A stretch of DNA of 64,000 bases from Trogon surrucura (lineage: Eukaryota; Chordata; Aves; Trogoniformes; Trogonidae). Each line of letters opens with the position of its first letter. Position 1 is the first letter of the stretch. Under the pieces are notes generated by a model. That model had not been told where the DNA came from, did not search any database, and saw only the letters and a list, made by a program, of their open reading frames with translations. The stretch covers positions 20,727,191-20,791,190 of the forward strand of contig CM036628.1 of NCBI GenBank assembly GCA_020746105.1, read 5' to 3'. This document shows positions 49,150 to 61,491 of the stretch, piece after piece. The translations under genes were made by a program, and so were the position numbers.

Positions 49150-49591
49150 GGGGCCAGAGGGGGTTCCAGTAACCTCATCCCCAGTCTCTAGGAGTTGTGG
49201 CCCCTCTGGGGTCCAAGTGGGCATCCTGGCACCCCCAAACCTGACCTTGCCCTGCCTCTGCAGGAGGGACAGAGACACTCAGAGAGGAGGGTGCTGGTGC
49301 CGCTCGAGGCAGGACAGCCACCGGACACCCTGGGCATGGGAAGGATGCTGAGAAAGCCGTTTTGGTGACACAGGCTGTTCCTGGGGACACGCGGCAGTTG
49401 ACAGGTCACTAGAGAGGAGTGGGCACGCACAGCCCTTCCAGCCTGCTAGACAGCGACATATGGGAATGGGACCAAAGCCAATACTGGGTCCTCTGGGTGC
49501 CTGGAAGGCTCAGAGATGACCCTGTCACATCACTGCCCTTGGGGAGGCAGGGAGGGCCACAGTAATGAGCACTCGCTGCCCATCGACCCCC

Positions 49592-49597
49592 AATAAA
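49592..49597 (+). terminator. P2RY4: P2RY4 poly(A) signal
   Basis: AATAAA about 440 bases after the P2RY4 stop codon, the first in that strand and position. From here to about 50780 I see no further supported feature; the facing acyltransferase 3' UTR must end in this stretch, possibly at a variant AATACA near 50319. Confidence 0.6.
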
Positions 49598-50786
49598 ACC
49601 CCTTTCTCTATGCTCAGACCTGTTTCTTCCCGCAGCAGAAGAAAGAGGGACGAGACACCCGCCCTTGCCCAGAAGGCAGAGAAAAGCCAACCTGCCGCCT
49701 GAACAGCCGGGGCAGGTTGGGAGCGAGGAGCCAGCGCGGTGACGGGGGAGTGTTGGGGAATCTGCTTTTATGGGTGTTTGCTTTCCAAATGTTTACCCGT
49801 CCCTTCTGTTTGACCAAGCGTCTGCGCAGAGATGGTTATCAGCTCTGCTGACTCTCCCACACCAGTCCCATCCCTGCCCCAGGGGGGGCTGCCCCCCATG
49901 AATCCCAGGGAAGCGACACCCGTAGCATCATCGGGGCGTCACCCCTGCAGCCGCATCCCACCAGGAGCCACCCAGGTCACCCACAGTCCCGCAGAGAGCC
50001 CCTCACTCACTCACCTCTGAGCTGAAAGCAGGGAAAGAGGCCTTCCTCCTGAGCCCAGTTAACCCAGTAAGAGCGGTTTCCCCCGCCCCTCACCTCCCAT
50101 TATACCTGACCTGACCCAGGTGGAGCTGGAAGCTACTCGGTTGCACCTGGGCGGTGTGAGGATCCCCACCAAGCACAGCCCCAGCTCTGGAGGTGGGACA
50201 CGGGTGGGTTGTGGGGACACGGGTGGGCGGCAGGTCCAGGGGTGCAGCCGTGGTGCCACTGATCCTGCCCCCCCTGCCCCCAGCACACACAGGCAGCAGC
50301 GGGAGGGTTGGAAATCTGTATTGGGTACAGAGGCAGCAGAAAAGGCTCATGTGGGGTCAAAGCAGCCCCCAGCCCTTGCCCAGAGCCACACGGCACCACC
50401 TGACGCCACTTCCATGGGTGCCCAAGTCCGGGGACGTCCTCCCTCCACGCCAGGGTGAGCTGTCGCCCCAGCCTGGTCCCACGTGCGGTCTGGCTGCCAC
50501 CCCAAAGAGCCCGTCTCCTTCCCTCCTCCCATGACACCCCCTCCCTCAGCTCACGGTGTCCTGGCTAACTCGGGGGAACCCCAGTCTTGCACCAGCCCCC
50601 CTCACCCCTCAGGGGACAGCTGTGTCACCCACAGCCCCTCCAAACCCCTTCCAAAGGGGAACTCCCTCCCAAACTTGTTTTTTTTCAGCTGGAGGAGCTG
50701 AGGGTCGCAGCGGGGACCGTCCCCCGTGTGTTCCCCAAAATCCCTGCCCTCGAGAGCCAGGAGCCGGCGGCCGGCACCGGCCGCAC

Positions 50787-52771
50787 TCAGAGGATATGCA
50801 GCTCGTCCGCCTCCGAGAGCCCGTACTTGGTCTTGTTCTCATTGAAGAGCTTGAGCAGGGACCCGATGTACATCTCGTGGTACATGTCCACCATCTCGCG
50901 GCTCGGGTTCTCGATCTTGGGCACCGTCACTGGCTCCCCCACTGCCAGGAGGGGAGGAGGCTCAGGCCGGCGGCACGGAGACGCACTCGGCTCAGCAGAG
51001 TGTCGCCATCCAACGCCGCTCGACACGGGGCGTCCTCTTTCTCCACCCCTCCACCTGCTGGGGTCCCCTCCGCCCTGGTGGGAGATGCTCACCCACGGTG
51101 GTGATGGGCCTGGCGTAGGGGAGGAAGCCCCGGGACTGGCCGGAGGTGAGGCCCCGGCCGTAGAAGACGCAGGGAGCGAAGCCCATCATCTTCTGGAAGC
51201 GCTGCTGGATGCTCCTCATCCAGCTGCCCTCCTCAAACACCACCTGACGAAAGAGGTCATTCTCCCCAAACGAGAAGGAGGGGACGAGGCAGGCCCTGTG
51301 GAGGGGACATAACGGACTGTGACGGGACGCCAGGACCCTCAGTCCCGCCGCGGTGGCAGCTCCAGCGACCCACCCGTGCTGCAGGGCCATGCGGACGAAG
51401 CCTTTGCGGTTCTTCAGGATGAGCGTGGTGACGCCGGGGCGGCAGGAGAGCGACTCGGCCGCGCCGCCGATGACGATGGCCACCGCGTTGCCGGTGCCGT
51501 TCTTGGACAGCAAGTACCCGATGGCGCGGCGTGTCACCGGGCACAAACCTGGGGCGGGACGGACCACGGGTGCTGTGGGACAGTGCCTGGGGAACAGGAG
51601 ACCCCACAAAGGACCCTGCTTGGTGGGACCACGCACGAGACAGTGGGAAGGTGCCCCTTGCTGCAGGAGAGCTACCAGGGAGGGGTCCCCTGGGCACTCA
51701 GGACTGCGGGCAGGGTGCAAGGTGAGGGTGGGGCGCAGGCAGGGTGGAGGCAGAGCACCGCCCCTGCCCCTGGTGAGCACAGAGACCATCGATCCCAATT
51801 TTCCCACAGGTGGGACCAGGTTTGTTGCCCCATGGAGCCTCCACGCCCACAGGCATCGCCCACTTGGTATTCTCTGTGGCAGTGGGCAGGGGCACCCGCT
51901 CGGCTCCGTGAGGGCAGGGTGGGGGGCAGTTCCCCCCGGAGGCTCACCCCCACTCATCAGGTACTCCCTGAAGACAGGCAGGCGAAAGTTGCCAGCCAGG
52001 GTGGTGAGGAAAGGTTGGATGCCCGGGAACATCTCGCTGAAGCCTGTAGAGCCCGTGATGAAGTTGCAGAAGGCGCCGACGCAGAGGATGCCGTGGGGGT
52101 GGGAGCCGATGATGTAGTTGTGGCTGGGGGACAGGTCGTGCGTCTTCACCAGCTGCAGGGATGAAATTTCGTCGAGGGGACGTCACGGCGGCACGGCAAC
52201 CATCCCGTCCTGCCGCCCTGGGGCCGTACCTTCACGGGGAAATAATCCCGAAAGTGCCTCCACACGCGCCATCGCCGCAGGCACGGCAGCCTCCTGCCAC
52301 CTGCGAATCGGGGAGGGACCGCGGGAGGTGACCCGTGGGGAAGCGCTCCCCATGGCCCCATCGCCGCGAGGATGACAGGGCAGAGAAGGGGTGGAGCGGG
52401 TGGGATGGTGGTGCCAGAGGGAGACCCCGCACCCCATCCTGCTGTGCCCATCCCCACCTCTCTCCGGCGTGTCCCAGTCAAAGATGATCCAGGCCAGGTA
52501 GAGTGCGGAGATGGGCCAGAAGCTGGTGAACACCAGGTAGATGAGGATGAGCAGGCTGACGGTTCCTGCGGGAGCCGGTGAGGGGGGTGAGCAGTTGGGT
52601 GCCCGCCGCACCAGGATCCCCCTTGTGCAGCCCCCTACTCACCCAGCAGCAGGAAGCTGAGCACCCACTGCAGGACGGCGAGGGTCTGGAGCCAGGAGCG
52701 GACGTCGCGCTGCGAGGGCCAGCGCGCGGCAAGCAGGGTGCGCAGGGCGGTCTGGAGGCTGGCGCGGCTGC
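50787..52771 (-). CDS. DGAT2L6: DGAT2-family acyltransferase (DGAT2L6/AWAT locus), first exon not found
   Basis: Seven phase-consistent exons: 52771-52643, 52565-52458, 52300-52230, 52152-51948, 51548-51374, 51295-51093 and 50941-50787, giving about 348 residues. Motifs in order are LAVLQWVLSFLLLG (membrane segment 1), a second membrane segment ending AWIIFDWDTPERGG, FRDYFPVKLVKTH with the family YFP motif, the catalytic SHPHG, NFRLPVFREYLMSGG, GGAAESLSCRPG, RKGFVRMALQHG, FSFGEND, FEEGSW and GFAPC. It ends SEADELHIL. Such ER enzymes transfer acyl groups from acyl-CoA to diacylglycerol or long alcohols. Sequence resembles DGAT2 itself, but position next to P2RY4 and IGBP1 matches human DGAT2L6/AWAT1, so the symbol is by synteny. 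The first exon (expected to end in phase 1) could not be placed; substrate is unknown. Confidence 0.88.
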
Positions 52772-55700
52772 CTGCAGTGAGTGAAACGGCCCCCAGTCCA
52801 AAACCAGCACGGGCTGGGAAAAACGCCACACCAGAAACCCGGGGTGCTCCGGTACGGTGGCACCCGTTGGCAATGGTGGCAATGCAGGAGGTAGGACGGG
52901 AAGGATGAAGCAGCGGGCGAGGAGTGATGGGATGGGGAATGCTTGTTCCCAGAGAGCTCCAGACCACGCCAGGAGGTGGCCCTGGGCAACCGGAGGCTGC
53001 TCTGGGGCCAGCCCCGCTCTGAGCAGGGTGGGCACCCGCAGCCCAAACCTGCCAACACATTCTGTGCCATGCCAAGCTCCCCGAAGGCCAGGAGGTTCCC
53101 TGTGCCATCCAGGCTCACAGAGGAGTCAGGGCTGTCTCAGCCAGGGAGGTGTAGGGCAGCATCTGCCCCCCAGCGAGCACCAGGGACAGGGTGGCCAGGG
53201 CTGGCTGTCCCCGCTGCTCCTCGCCTCCCACGAGGGACAGTCTGGCTGCTCCACTCCCCTCACCGCCCCCTTCCCGCTGCCCGACCTTAGTGAACCATTA
53301 ACCGCCCCAGGCCGGGCGCCAGGATCCAAACTCCAACTCCATCCCTCCTCCTCCTCCCTGAAACGGGCCCGAGGCACCAGTCCCGCTCCCGGGCAAAGGT
53401 CTGCGATGGCCAAGACCACCCAGTACAACCACAGCGAGCTAAGTGGGCCCTGGCATCAAAAATTCCTTGTTTTCTTGAGGAAAAAGACCCTAAAACCAGA
53501 CAGATGCTCAGGGTGAGACGGGAAAAAGACCCTCAGGTTGGAGGAGAACTCCCAAACCCGGTTTCAGGAGGAGGCTCAACTCATCTTGGTTCAATCCAAA
53601 CCATGAATGGGACAACTGAAATAAATTAAACACTGGAGCCATCACCGGCATTGGAGAATTGTTTTCCCTTTCCCTCGAGTGGCGCGCTGGGCTTTAAGCA
53701 ATCCCCCCTGCCCCGACAACTTTCCAAAGCCCCTTTTCTTTTTTCTTTTTTCCCCCTGAGCTCTGCCTAGCCAATTTGTGCCTACTCAATCATTGCTTTT
53801 TTTAGTTCCTTCTCCTAACTACCCCCTCAGGCACTCCATGAACATCCAAGACTGCAGACAGAAAACGGAGAAGCCCCAGGGGCTCCGCTGCTGGCTCTGT
53901 CTGTGGCGACAGGAGCTTCTTCAAACTCAAAATCTGGGATTCCACGGCCCGGGGCACTAAGGAAAGACGAAGGAGAATTTGGAACGTCTTGTAGCAGTAA
54001 CGTTAGCGAATGCATTGTCAAGAAATTTCATTCCTGTTGAGCAACTGTGTGTTTTCCTCTGGTGCTGCTAACCCCGAGTCGCCCCGAACACCTCCCTTTC
54101 CCCTAAGCAGTCTAAAAGCAAATAAGACAATAGCGACGACGAACGCTAATTGCCCGACCAGAGCGTCGGAAAACCATTCCAAACGCGCTTTGGAAAGAGC
54201 TTACCACTAAGGTTTTGGGAACAGGCTGCGATAATTGTTTTCATGGCGGCAAGGAGCTCCAGGAGGTTCAGCAGGTTAAAAGGCGAGTTTGGAAATAGCG
54301 GAGGGCGGCTGCGGAGCCAGATGCTTTAACCAGCTGACCCAAGGTAAACCGTCGACGCTTCGGGGATTTCACAAACCGCTGTCGCTCTCTCCCGGGGTGA
54401 CTCCCCTCCGGAGCCGCCCAGAAACGTCATCCCCGAGCTCCCGCTCGCGAGTCCTGGCCATCGGCCCCATCCCCTCCTCTGCCACCCCTAAGAGGGGGCA
54501 GGTAGCTCTGCCCGCCAGCCCAGGAAGACTGGAATAGCGCCTGGAGAGGACTGGGGAGGGGGGAAACGAGAAGAGAAGGGAAGAAAGAAGCAGCCCTGAG
54601 GTGGGGTTTCAGGGTGACAGCCGGAGGAAAACCATGGGAACTAGTTCACTGGAGTTTCTTCCTGGGATCTGCCTCTCCAGAAGTACTCAAGCTAGGAAGA
54701 GCAGGCTAACGTGCAAGGAGAGGGAAAAATACACATATAGGATTGCACACGGTCTTAGAAGTAAAAAACACATTTCGCAGGAGAGTTTTGGAACCCAAAA
54801 AATCCCGTGATCTGCTCTTGTAGAGACTCAGTATCTGGAAGAACAGTGCGACAGCGTTCCCTGCAGGCTGTGGCATCACAGGGAGCCGAGATGCTGTAAA
54901 AGAAACACCTGAGCTCTCCCGGAGCCGAGCTGGCCCTGTGGGTGTGCCCAAATCACGCTAACGGGAAGCAAAAAACCCAAATCCCTTCCAAATCCCACTG
55001 TCCCAAGGTAACGCAGCACCCTGCTCCTGAACCCGACCACGCCAAATCAGAGACACTACCGCCCCGTGGCCTGGTCCAGGTCACGTGCAAGTAGCAGTGA
55101 TGCTGTGCTCAGGGTTTGGGTTTGGTTTTTTGTTTTTTTTTTTTAATCCCAATATTCGTAACAGGTTTAGAACAACCGCAGCTGCCAGCTTGAACTGGGT
55201 AACTCCAGAGCTTCCAGCCGTGGTTCCTCATGTTCCTGCCCAGTAAGAGCCCGCTGGGTCAGTGCCTGGTACGACACATCACGGCCTCCCTCCTCACTCA
55301 GTGCCAGCGGCTCTTGAAAATACTCTCAGAGGAACCCGGACAAGGTTTTCACCCCTTCATGGTTACTCTGTGGGTGGATTTCAAAACACAATGACAACTA
55401 CTTTGCTTTTCTACGGCACCATTTGTCCCAGCTGGGAGGACACACACTGTGCAGCACCTCCCGCACGCCACAGCCCCGCAGACCCCGCGTTACACCAATA
55501 AAAGCACAAACGTTTCCACTAAAGCATTTGTACACCACACAGCATCAGCACTTCAAGACGTTGCCTTCGAAATACTTGACGTACCCAACGCAAAAAAATC
55601 CCAAACACTTGAGCCAGCCCCGCTCGGGGAGGAACAGAGGGATGAGTCTTTGTGGAATGGCCACCGAGGGCACGGCTGTATACGGAGCTCCCGCCGAGGC

Positions 55701-55900
55701 GACCGCGGCGCTGTGGGCCAGAGCGGTCGGGAACCTCGGCCAAAAAAAGCCACTGGTCATCTGACGTTGCCCATTTCCCACCCCCAACTCCTTTGGCTGC
55801 TGGAAACCAGCTTTACAGACTCGCTCTGGAAGAGCGCAGGGTGAAGAGCAAGGGATTTTCACAGAACGAGGCAGCACGAAGAGGATCTTCCAGGATTTCC
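52772..55900. other. Region between the acyltransferase and IGBP1
   Basis: It should hold the missing acyltransferase first exon and its promoter, but no ATG-containing exon with a convincing phase-1 donor stands out. AATAAA hexamers occur on the plus strand near 53619 and 55498 without a gene to match. No repeat family was recognised. Confidence 0.35.
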
Positions 55901-55928
55901 AGGCCCTGCTCCCTCCGCAGCGAGAGCC

Positions 55929-58900
55929 TCAGCCCATATTCTGCCGGTTGCCGTAGCCTCTGAAGTGCGTGTCCTTCCAGTCATCCCAGTTCCGAGCTTT
56001 TTGAAGTGCTTCCTCATCGTCCTCCTCCTCTTTTTTCTCCTGCTGCTGCTTCTGCAGTTCTTCATCGGTTACACCTGCTGAAGGTCAAGAACAGGAGTGA
56101 GGGGCGGCAAGGCAGCAAAACTCTCAAAACAGAAGCCCGTGTGGACGGAGCGCAGCAACTGCCACAGAGCAATCCAGCAACCTGGATCTTGTCACATATC
56201 CTGAGAACGTCAGCTCCTGCTCTTCCTCAGCTGGTGGCTGCTTTACACCCCAAACACATCCCCGCTCACCCTTTCCCTCCAAAACCTTTCTAAATTCTCC
56301 GTTTTTCGCTCTGCCGCTCTGTACCTGGTGCTCTCTGAGGCACGGTCTGACCGGGCGCGACTCCCTGCCTCCTGCGCTGCTCGTACCAGTCGTCCACCGT
56401 CATCGTGGGCAGCCCGGGATAGCCAGCACCAAACACTCTGCAGGAGGAGACAGAAAACACCACTTTACATCACCAAAACCAAGCAGAAATGCAGACAACT
56501 GCGCACGGAACTGCTCCGTGACCCAATCTGTACTGACCATGCAAGGCACGAACAAATATTTTTCTAACAGCCTGGGCCTTCAGCAACAGACTTTGCCATA
56601 ACGGCGTTTAAAAAGTTCATCCCGCTGTTTTTTTCTAGCCCAAAGACCTCGAATCGCTTCTCCAGCCCAAAGGAGAACACCCTGTGCAAGCCCAGATGCC
56701 AAGGAGGACCCTGGGAGCAGAATTAGGAATTAGGGTAAACAGCTATATGCTAGGCTTGGGGCAAATAATGTCAAAAGCATGAGGAGAAATCTGTTTTCCA
56801 GCCCATTCTGTGCTTTAGCTGCCGTATTCCTCTCAAGAGAGCCACAAGGCATTAAGAGCTTGATACCCAGTCAAAAGCTGTGTTATCGTGACCGATGGCT
56901 CTCCTGTAGGAATCGCATCTCCCCAGCCTCTGGGAGCCCTTGTTTGAACTCACCAAAATATCCCAGAGTTTGCATGAGATTAGAGACCACACGTGCTTTT
57001 TCACTATGGGGCTCTTTAAAAAAAAGAGCGAAGAACAACCCTGTTATGTCACATGGAGGTTAGAGAGGCAGATCAGCTCTGCCTCCTCATACCCAGTGTA
57101 AATAATCACAACCCCAACACACCTGGCCTGAGCAGTGTCCCGGGTGAGAATGAAAGGTTTCAACGGAGTCCGGACTGGACGAGAAGCACTGGGAGGTGCT
57201 GCTGGAGGCTGAAGATGCAAACAACAGTCACAGGATGATCGTGCAGATGAGAATCCCCTCCTCTGCCTCCCGCCCCAAACCAGTTATTCAAGGTCTCATC
57301 CCAAGGCGGACGTCTGCGTTACCCCGTCCTGATCAAAGCGGAAAGCCAGCAGAGCTAGACCAGCTCAGCTCAAAGCATGAAATGCCACTTATGACAAAAC
57401 ACAGCACATCGTGGAGCAAACAGAGCTCATCGTTCCCCACGATATCGCCAGGAACTGCAGTTCTGCGAGAAGCCTCCATCGTTCTGAGCGGGTATTTCTT
57501 TCTGTAGCATCCGGACACAGCGCCGACCAGAAGGTTTGAGAGAAACCATGAGGGTCTTCTTTTAATTTATAAATGTGCTTAATCCCTCGGAGTTCAGGGT
57601 GAGGCAGAACCCAGCAAAGCGCCTTTGGTTGAGCTCTGCTGCTCAGTGCTCCAGCATTTCCCAGTTTCTAGCACCCCACCTGCTTGTGCCCAAACCGAGC
57701 TAAATTTTCATCGAGAATTCACAGGATTTAACTCCCGTAACTCTGCTACTGGACTCCTCGGGGGTTCTGGCCAGGTCTAACCACACCCAGTTCCTTAAGA
57801 GAGATCTCGTACCTGCTTCACAGCACCTCTGCTCCTCAGGAGGACCATTTCTTCGTCGATGCTCTCAATCTCCTCCAGGCTGGTGTTGATCCATTTCTTG
57901 AGTTCCAGGATGTAAAACTCCCGCACCTGATCCTCGTCCGCTTGCCCACTCTCCACAGAGGTTCTCAGAGAGGCCAACTTGCTCTCTAGTTCCTTCTTCT
58001 GGTTATATCTGGCTCGAAGAAAACAAAAATGAGATTGGTAAAAAGCTTTCCAGGCAGACATGGTGTTTTCCAAAATAAACAATTTCCTGTTTCTTGAAAT
58101 TCCAATAAATGGAGCTGGAGAGCTCCCTCCTGCCCCCAACCCCCTTTTAAAAGCTCTTCCTGCCAGTTGCTGACCAGTGCTCATCAGGGTACGCAAATTC
58201 CAGATATTTATAAAGCTCACATCCTTGACAAATTTCTTTCCTTAAGGTGATTTCGTGTATTTAAAAAGAAAAATGCATGCCCAAAGGGAGGTTGTGAGGC
58301 TTCACTGCTGTAATTTGTCTGCTAAAAGCAGCTTTAAAAAGTCAGTTTCGATTTACAGGCGCCTCTCAGTCATTTTTTTCTTCCCCTAAAACTTGAGCAA
58401 TCCCTGCAAATCAAGCCTTCCAGGTAAAATTAGGCAAACCCAGCAACATTAATTTCCTGGAGAAAACAAGATTTTAACTCATTGGCTCCTCCACCAAAAA
58501 AACCAACGCAACAGCTATTTTAAGTTGCTTCTGTCTGACATAGAGATACCGAGAAGCTGCTTAGAAGGCAGATCAAAACTTTCTCAACTTCCACCTCAGG
58601 TGTCTGGGTTGTTTTCTTAACCTAATTTTGGCTTTCTAGATTTTCGTCCATTTTGGGAACTGGTTATTAAAGGGAGGAACAAGGTATATAACACACTTCC
58701 AGGCTAAATCCTTGTGTCCCCCTCCCTCCAGTTACCGCGGCGCCCGCAGAACAAACAGTCAGAGCCAAGGGTCACAAACCTCCATGCAGTGCCTATCTTA
58801 AAACAAGTGGTTTGTGAGCAAAGCATTCCACCAGTGAGGGAACTGGTTTTTTCCCTGGTAGTCCTTGTTCTCTACACTCTTGCACCAGCCTTCCCTTACA

Positions 58901-60683
58901 CCAGTTCTCACAAAAAGCCTCTAAAACACCGTGAAGCAAGAGCCTACCTCTCGATTTTGGTTTTCCTGCTCAAAGCCATGGCCACCAGGCTGGGCTGGGC
59001 AGCGACGGGGCCCCTCGGCGACGGGCTCCCGCCGTCCTCCTCCCCTGAGGAGGGGCTGCGGGCAGCGGCAGGGGGCAGCTGGAAGTCGCCGATCCCGTAG
59101 CTCTTGCAGAGCTTGAGGAAGCTCCAGAACTGGGCGCGGGCGCTCTCCAGGTGCTCCAGCCTCTTGCTCAGGTCCACCTGCTTCACGGTGAGGGCGCCCA
59201 GCAGAGCGGGCACCAGCAGGTACCGCAGGTCGGCCGAGGCGATCTCGTCCAGCTCCTCGTTTTCGCTGCGAGGGGAAAGAAAGGATAACAGAGTCATAGA
59301 CTGCCGGGTTCGAAGGGACCTCAGGGATCACCTAGCCCAGCCCTCTAAGGTAAAGACAGACAGTTTAAATGGGCTGGCCCAGCACCTTGTCAAGCTGAGC
59401 CTTAAAACTGTCTCAGCACCCTCAGCAAGTTTGCTGATGATACAAAGCTGGGAGGGGTGGCTGACAACCAGGCAGGCTGTGCTGCCACCCAACGAGATCT
59501 GGCCAGGTTGGAGAGCTGGGCACAGGGGAACCTCATGGAGTTCAATAGGGACAAGTGCAGAGTCCTGCATCTGGGGAGGAATAACACCAGGCACCAGCAC
59601 AGATTAGGGGTCACCCTGCTGGGAAGCAGCCCCAGGGAGAAAGCCCTTGGAGTCCCAGTGGGCAGGGAGTTGTCCCTGGGACAGCAACGGGCCCTTGTGG
59701 CCAAGAGAGCCAGTGGGATCCTGGGGGTATCAAGAAAAGTGTGTCCAGCAGGGCTGGGGAGGTTCTCCTCCCCCTCTGCTCTCCCCTGGGGAGACCACCC
59801 CTGGAATCCTGTGTCCAGTTTGGGGCTCCCCAGTTCCAGAGAGATGGGGACCTACTGGAGAGAGTACAAGGGAGAGCTGGGACCTCCTCCCTTCATCATC
59901 CTCGTAGCTCTCCGTTGGACTCTACGAGTCCAACGGAGAGCTACGAGGATGACGAAGGGACTTGAAAATCTCTTCTCAGTGGTGCCCAGCAATAGAACAA
60001 GGAATAATGGGTTTAAGTTAGAACATAGGAGGTTCCACCTCAACATGAGGAGAAACTTCTTGGCTGTGCGGGTGCCGGAGCCCTGGCCCAGGCTGCCCAG
60101 AGAGGGTGTGGAGTCTCTGTCTCTGGAGGCTTCCAAAAAAGCTCCTGTGGGGCTGCCCTGGGTGACCCTGCTCTGGCAGGGGGTGGCACTGGGTGATCTC
60201 GAGGTCCCTTCCAAGCCCAGCCTCGTGTGATTCTAAGGCTGGGGAAGCCGCCCCCGCTCTTGGAAGCCGATTGCGGTGCCCGGTTGCTCTCACGACAGGG
60301 CGGCCGGGGCGGGAAGGGGCCTGGAGGGATCACGGGGCCGCACAGATCCCGACCGTCTCCACAGACGGAGGCCCCACGGTCCCTCTGGGCAGCCTGTGCC
60401 GGCGCTCCGCAACCCCCACAGCACAGAATTACTCCTTCCCGCCGCCGGACAGAGCCTGCCCGCCCCCGGCGGAGGACAACGCGCAGGGCCCTCACCTGAA
60501 CAGCTCCAGCTCCTGCACCATGGCCGCCGCCCGCCGCAGCGCCTCCAGCCCCCGCCGCACCTTCTCTTGCACCGCCGGAGCCCCCGAGGAAGGCTCGGCG
60601 CCGTTCTCCGCCTCCTCCCAGAGCCGCCGGCCCGATTCCAGCAGCTCGGCCAGCCGCGGCGCCGCGCCGGGACCCTCCGCCAT
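55929..60683 (-). CDS. IGBP1: IGBP1 (alpha4), PP2A-catalytic-subunit binding protein
   Basis: Six phase-consistent exons: 60683-60496, 59265-58948, 58008-57813, 57208-57123, 56437-56325 and 56077-55929, totalling 349 residues (human about 339). It begins [20 protein letters not shown] and contains [58 protein letters not shown] and [15 protein letters not shown]. It ends with an acidic run, then [20 protein letters not shown] and MG. IGBP1/alpha4 is the vertebrate Tap42 homologue: it holds and stabilises free catalytic subunits of PP2A, PP4 and PP6, downstream of TOR signalling. The conserved C-terminus and helical-repeat N-terminus are complete. The last intron ends in two adjacent AG acceptors. 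Its promoter is a CpG island with ETS-like sites. Confidence 0.96.
59289..59415 (-). repeat. CR1 LINE fragment (antisense) in IGBP1 intron 1
   Basis: Reads as antisense CR1 3' end: agtcatagactgccgggttcg, gggacctcagggatcaccta, gcccagccctc. It abuts a sense CR1, giving an inverted pair. Confidence 0.7.
59416..60236 (+). repeat. CR1 LINE 3' portion with residual ORF2, in IGBP1 intron 1
   Basis: Sense CR1 of about 820 bases. Its frame from 59457 still reads reverse-transcriptase C-terminal text ([30 protein letters not shown]), interrupted by an inserted inverted repeat at 59896-59952. It finishes with the usual 3' UTR (ggttccacctcaacatgagg, cttccaagcccagcctcgtg, gattcta). It is a truncated, non-functional copy. 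Confidence 0.92.
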
Positions 60684-60900
60684 CGTGCGAGGGGACAACG
60701 CCGCCGGCCCCACCGCCCAACCGCTTCCGGGGCGGCCGGAAGTGCCCCCGCCCGCCATGGTGGTGAGGGCGGAGGAGGGCGGCCAGGCCGGGGAGGGCCG
60801 GGCGGGGCCGCCATCTTGGGAAGGTCGAGCTGGGCCCGCGCCGCGTGGTGCCGGGAGGCGGCTCTTTGCTAAACGAGGGACAAATGGGGATAACGGGCGG
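60240..60900. promoter_or_regulatory. IGBP1: CpG island promoter of IGBP1
   Basis: GC- and CpG-rich sequence flanks the IGBP1 start codon at 60683. Just upstream (plus coordinates 60723-60744) are two ETS-type sites, cttccgg and ccggaagtg. There is no TATA box. No divergent coding exon is recognised on the plus strand. Confidence 0.7.
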
Positions 60901-61133
60901 GTCTCCCCGCTAGGAGAGGGAGCAGGTGAAGTTTAAAGCTGGTTTTTCTTCAGAACTGGGGCTGAAACATCAGGTGATCGACGGGGATGTGAGGAAAAGC
61001 TCTGCGGTGGGGTAATAAAGCGGGGCTGGAGGCGCTCGGCCGCCGGGAGCCAGGCGAGCTTCCGACCGGCCGCGTTTGGCTTTCTTCACACCTCTGCGAG
61101 GCAGCTCCGTGAAGAGTTGCTCCTCTTGGGATG

Positions 61134-61491
61134 CATTAATTGAACCTATCACGCCATTAATTGAATCGAACCTATCGTGCCATTAATTGAACCTGTCGCG
61201 CCATTAATTGAACGTATCGTCATTAATTGAACATGTCACGCCATTAATCGAACCTGTCGCGCCATTAATTGAACGTATCGTCATTAATCGAACCTATCGT
61301 GCCATTAATCGAACCTGTCGCGCCATTAATTGAACGTATCGTGCCATTAGTTGAACCTATCGCGCCATTAATTGAACGTGTCATGTCATTAATTGAACGT
61401 ATCGTGCCATTAATTGAACCTATCGCGCCATTAATTGAACGTGTCACGTCATTAATTGAACGTATCATGCCATTAATTGAGCCTGTCGCAC
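61134..61491 (+). repeat. Minisatellite, 17 units of mostly 21 bp
   Basis: Seventeen head-to-tail copies of a unit like cattaattgaacctatcgcg(c). Two are 19 bp, one is 26 bp and the rest are 21 bp. Because 21 is a multiple of three, the array stays open in some frames on both strands, producing artificial repeats such as LIERIVP and SINGTIR. Confidence 0.96.

Noticed and set aside
48211-49278. 355-codon open frame on the minus strand
   Set aside because: It is the antisense shadow of P2RY4, whose seven membrane segments and motifs are unmistakable on the plus strand.
53045-53345. First exon of the acyltransferase (ATGs near 53073 and 53340)
   Set aside because: Both could end in phase 1, but their donors (GTTTGG, GTTAAT) are weak and the peptides do not resemble DGAT2 N-termini.
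59457-60230. 257-codon plus-strand open frame as a host gene
   Set aside because: It reads as truncated CR1 reverse-transcriptase tail with an inserted inverted repeat; a repeat, not a gene.
61134-61491. CRISPR-like array
   Set aside because: The units are directly tandem with no unique spacers, and the genome is vertebrate.
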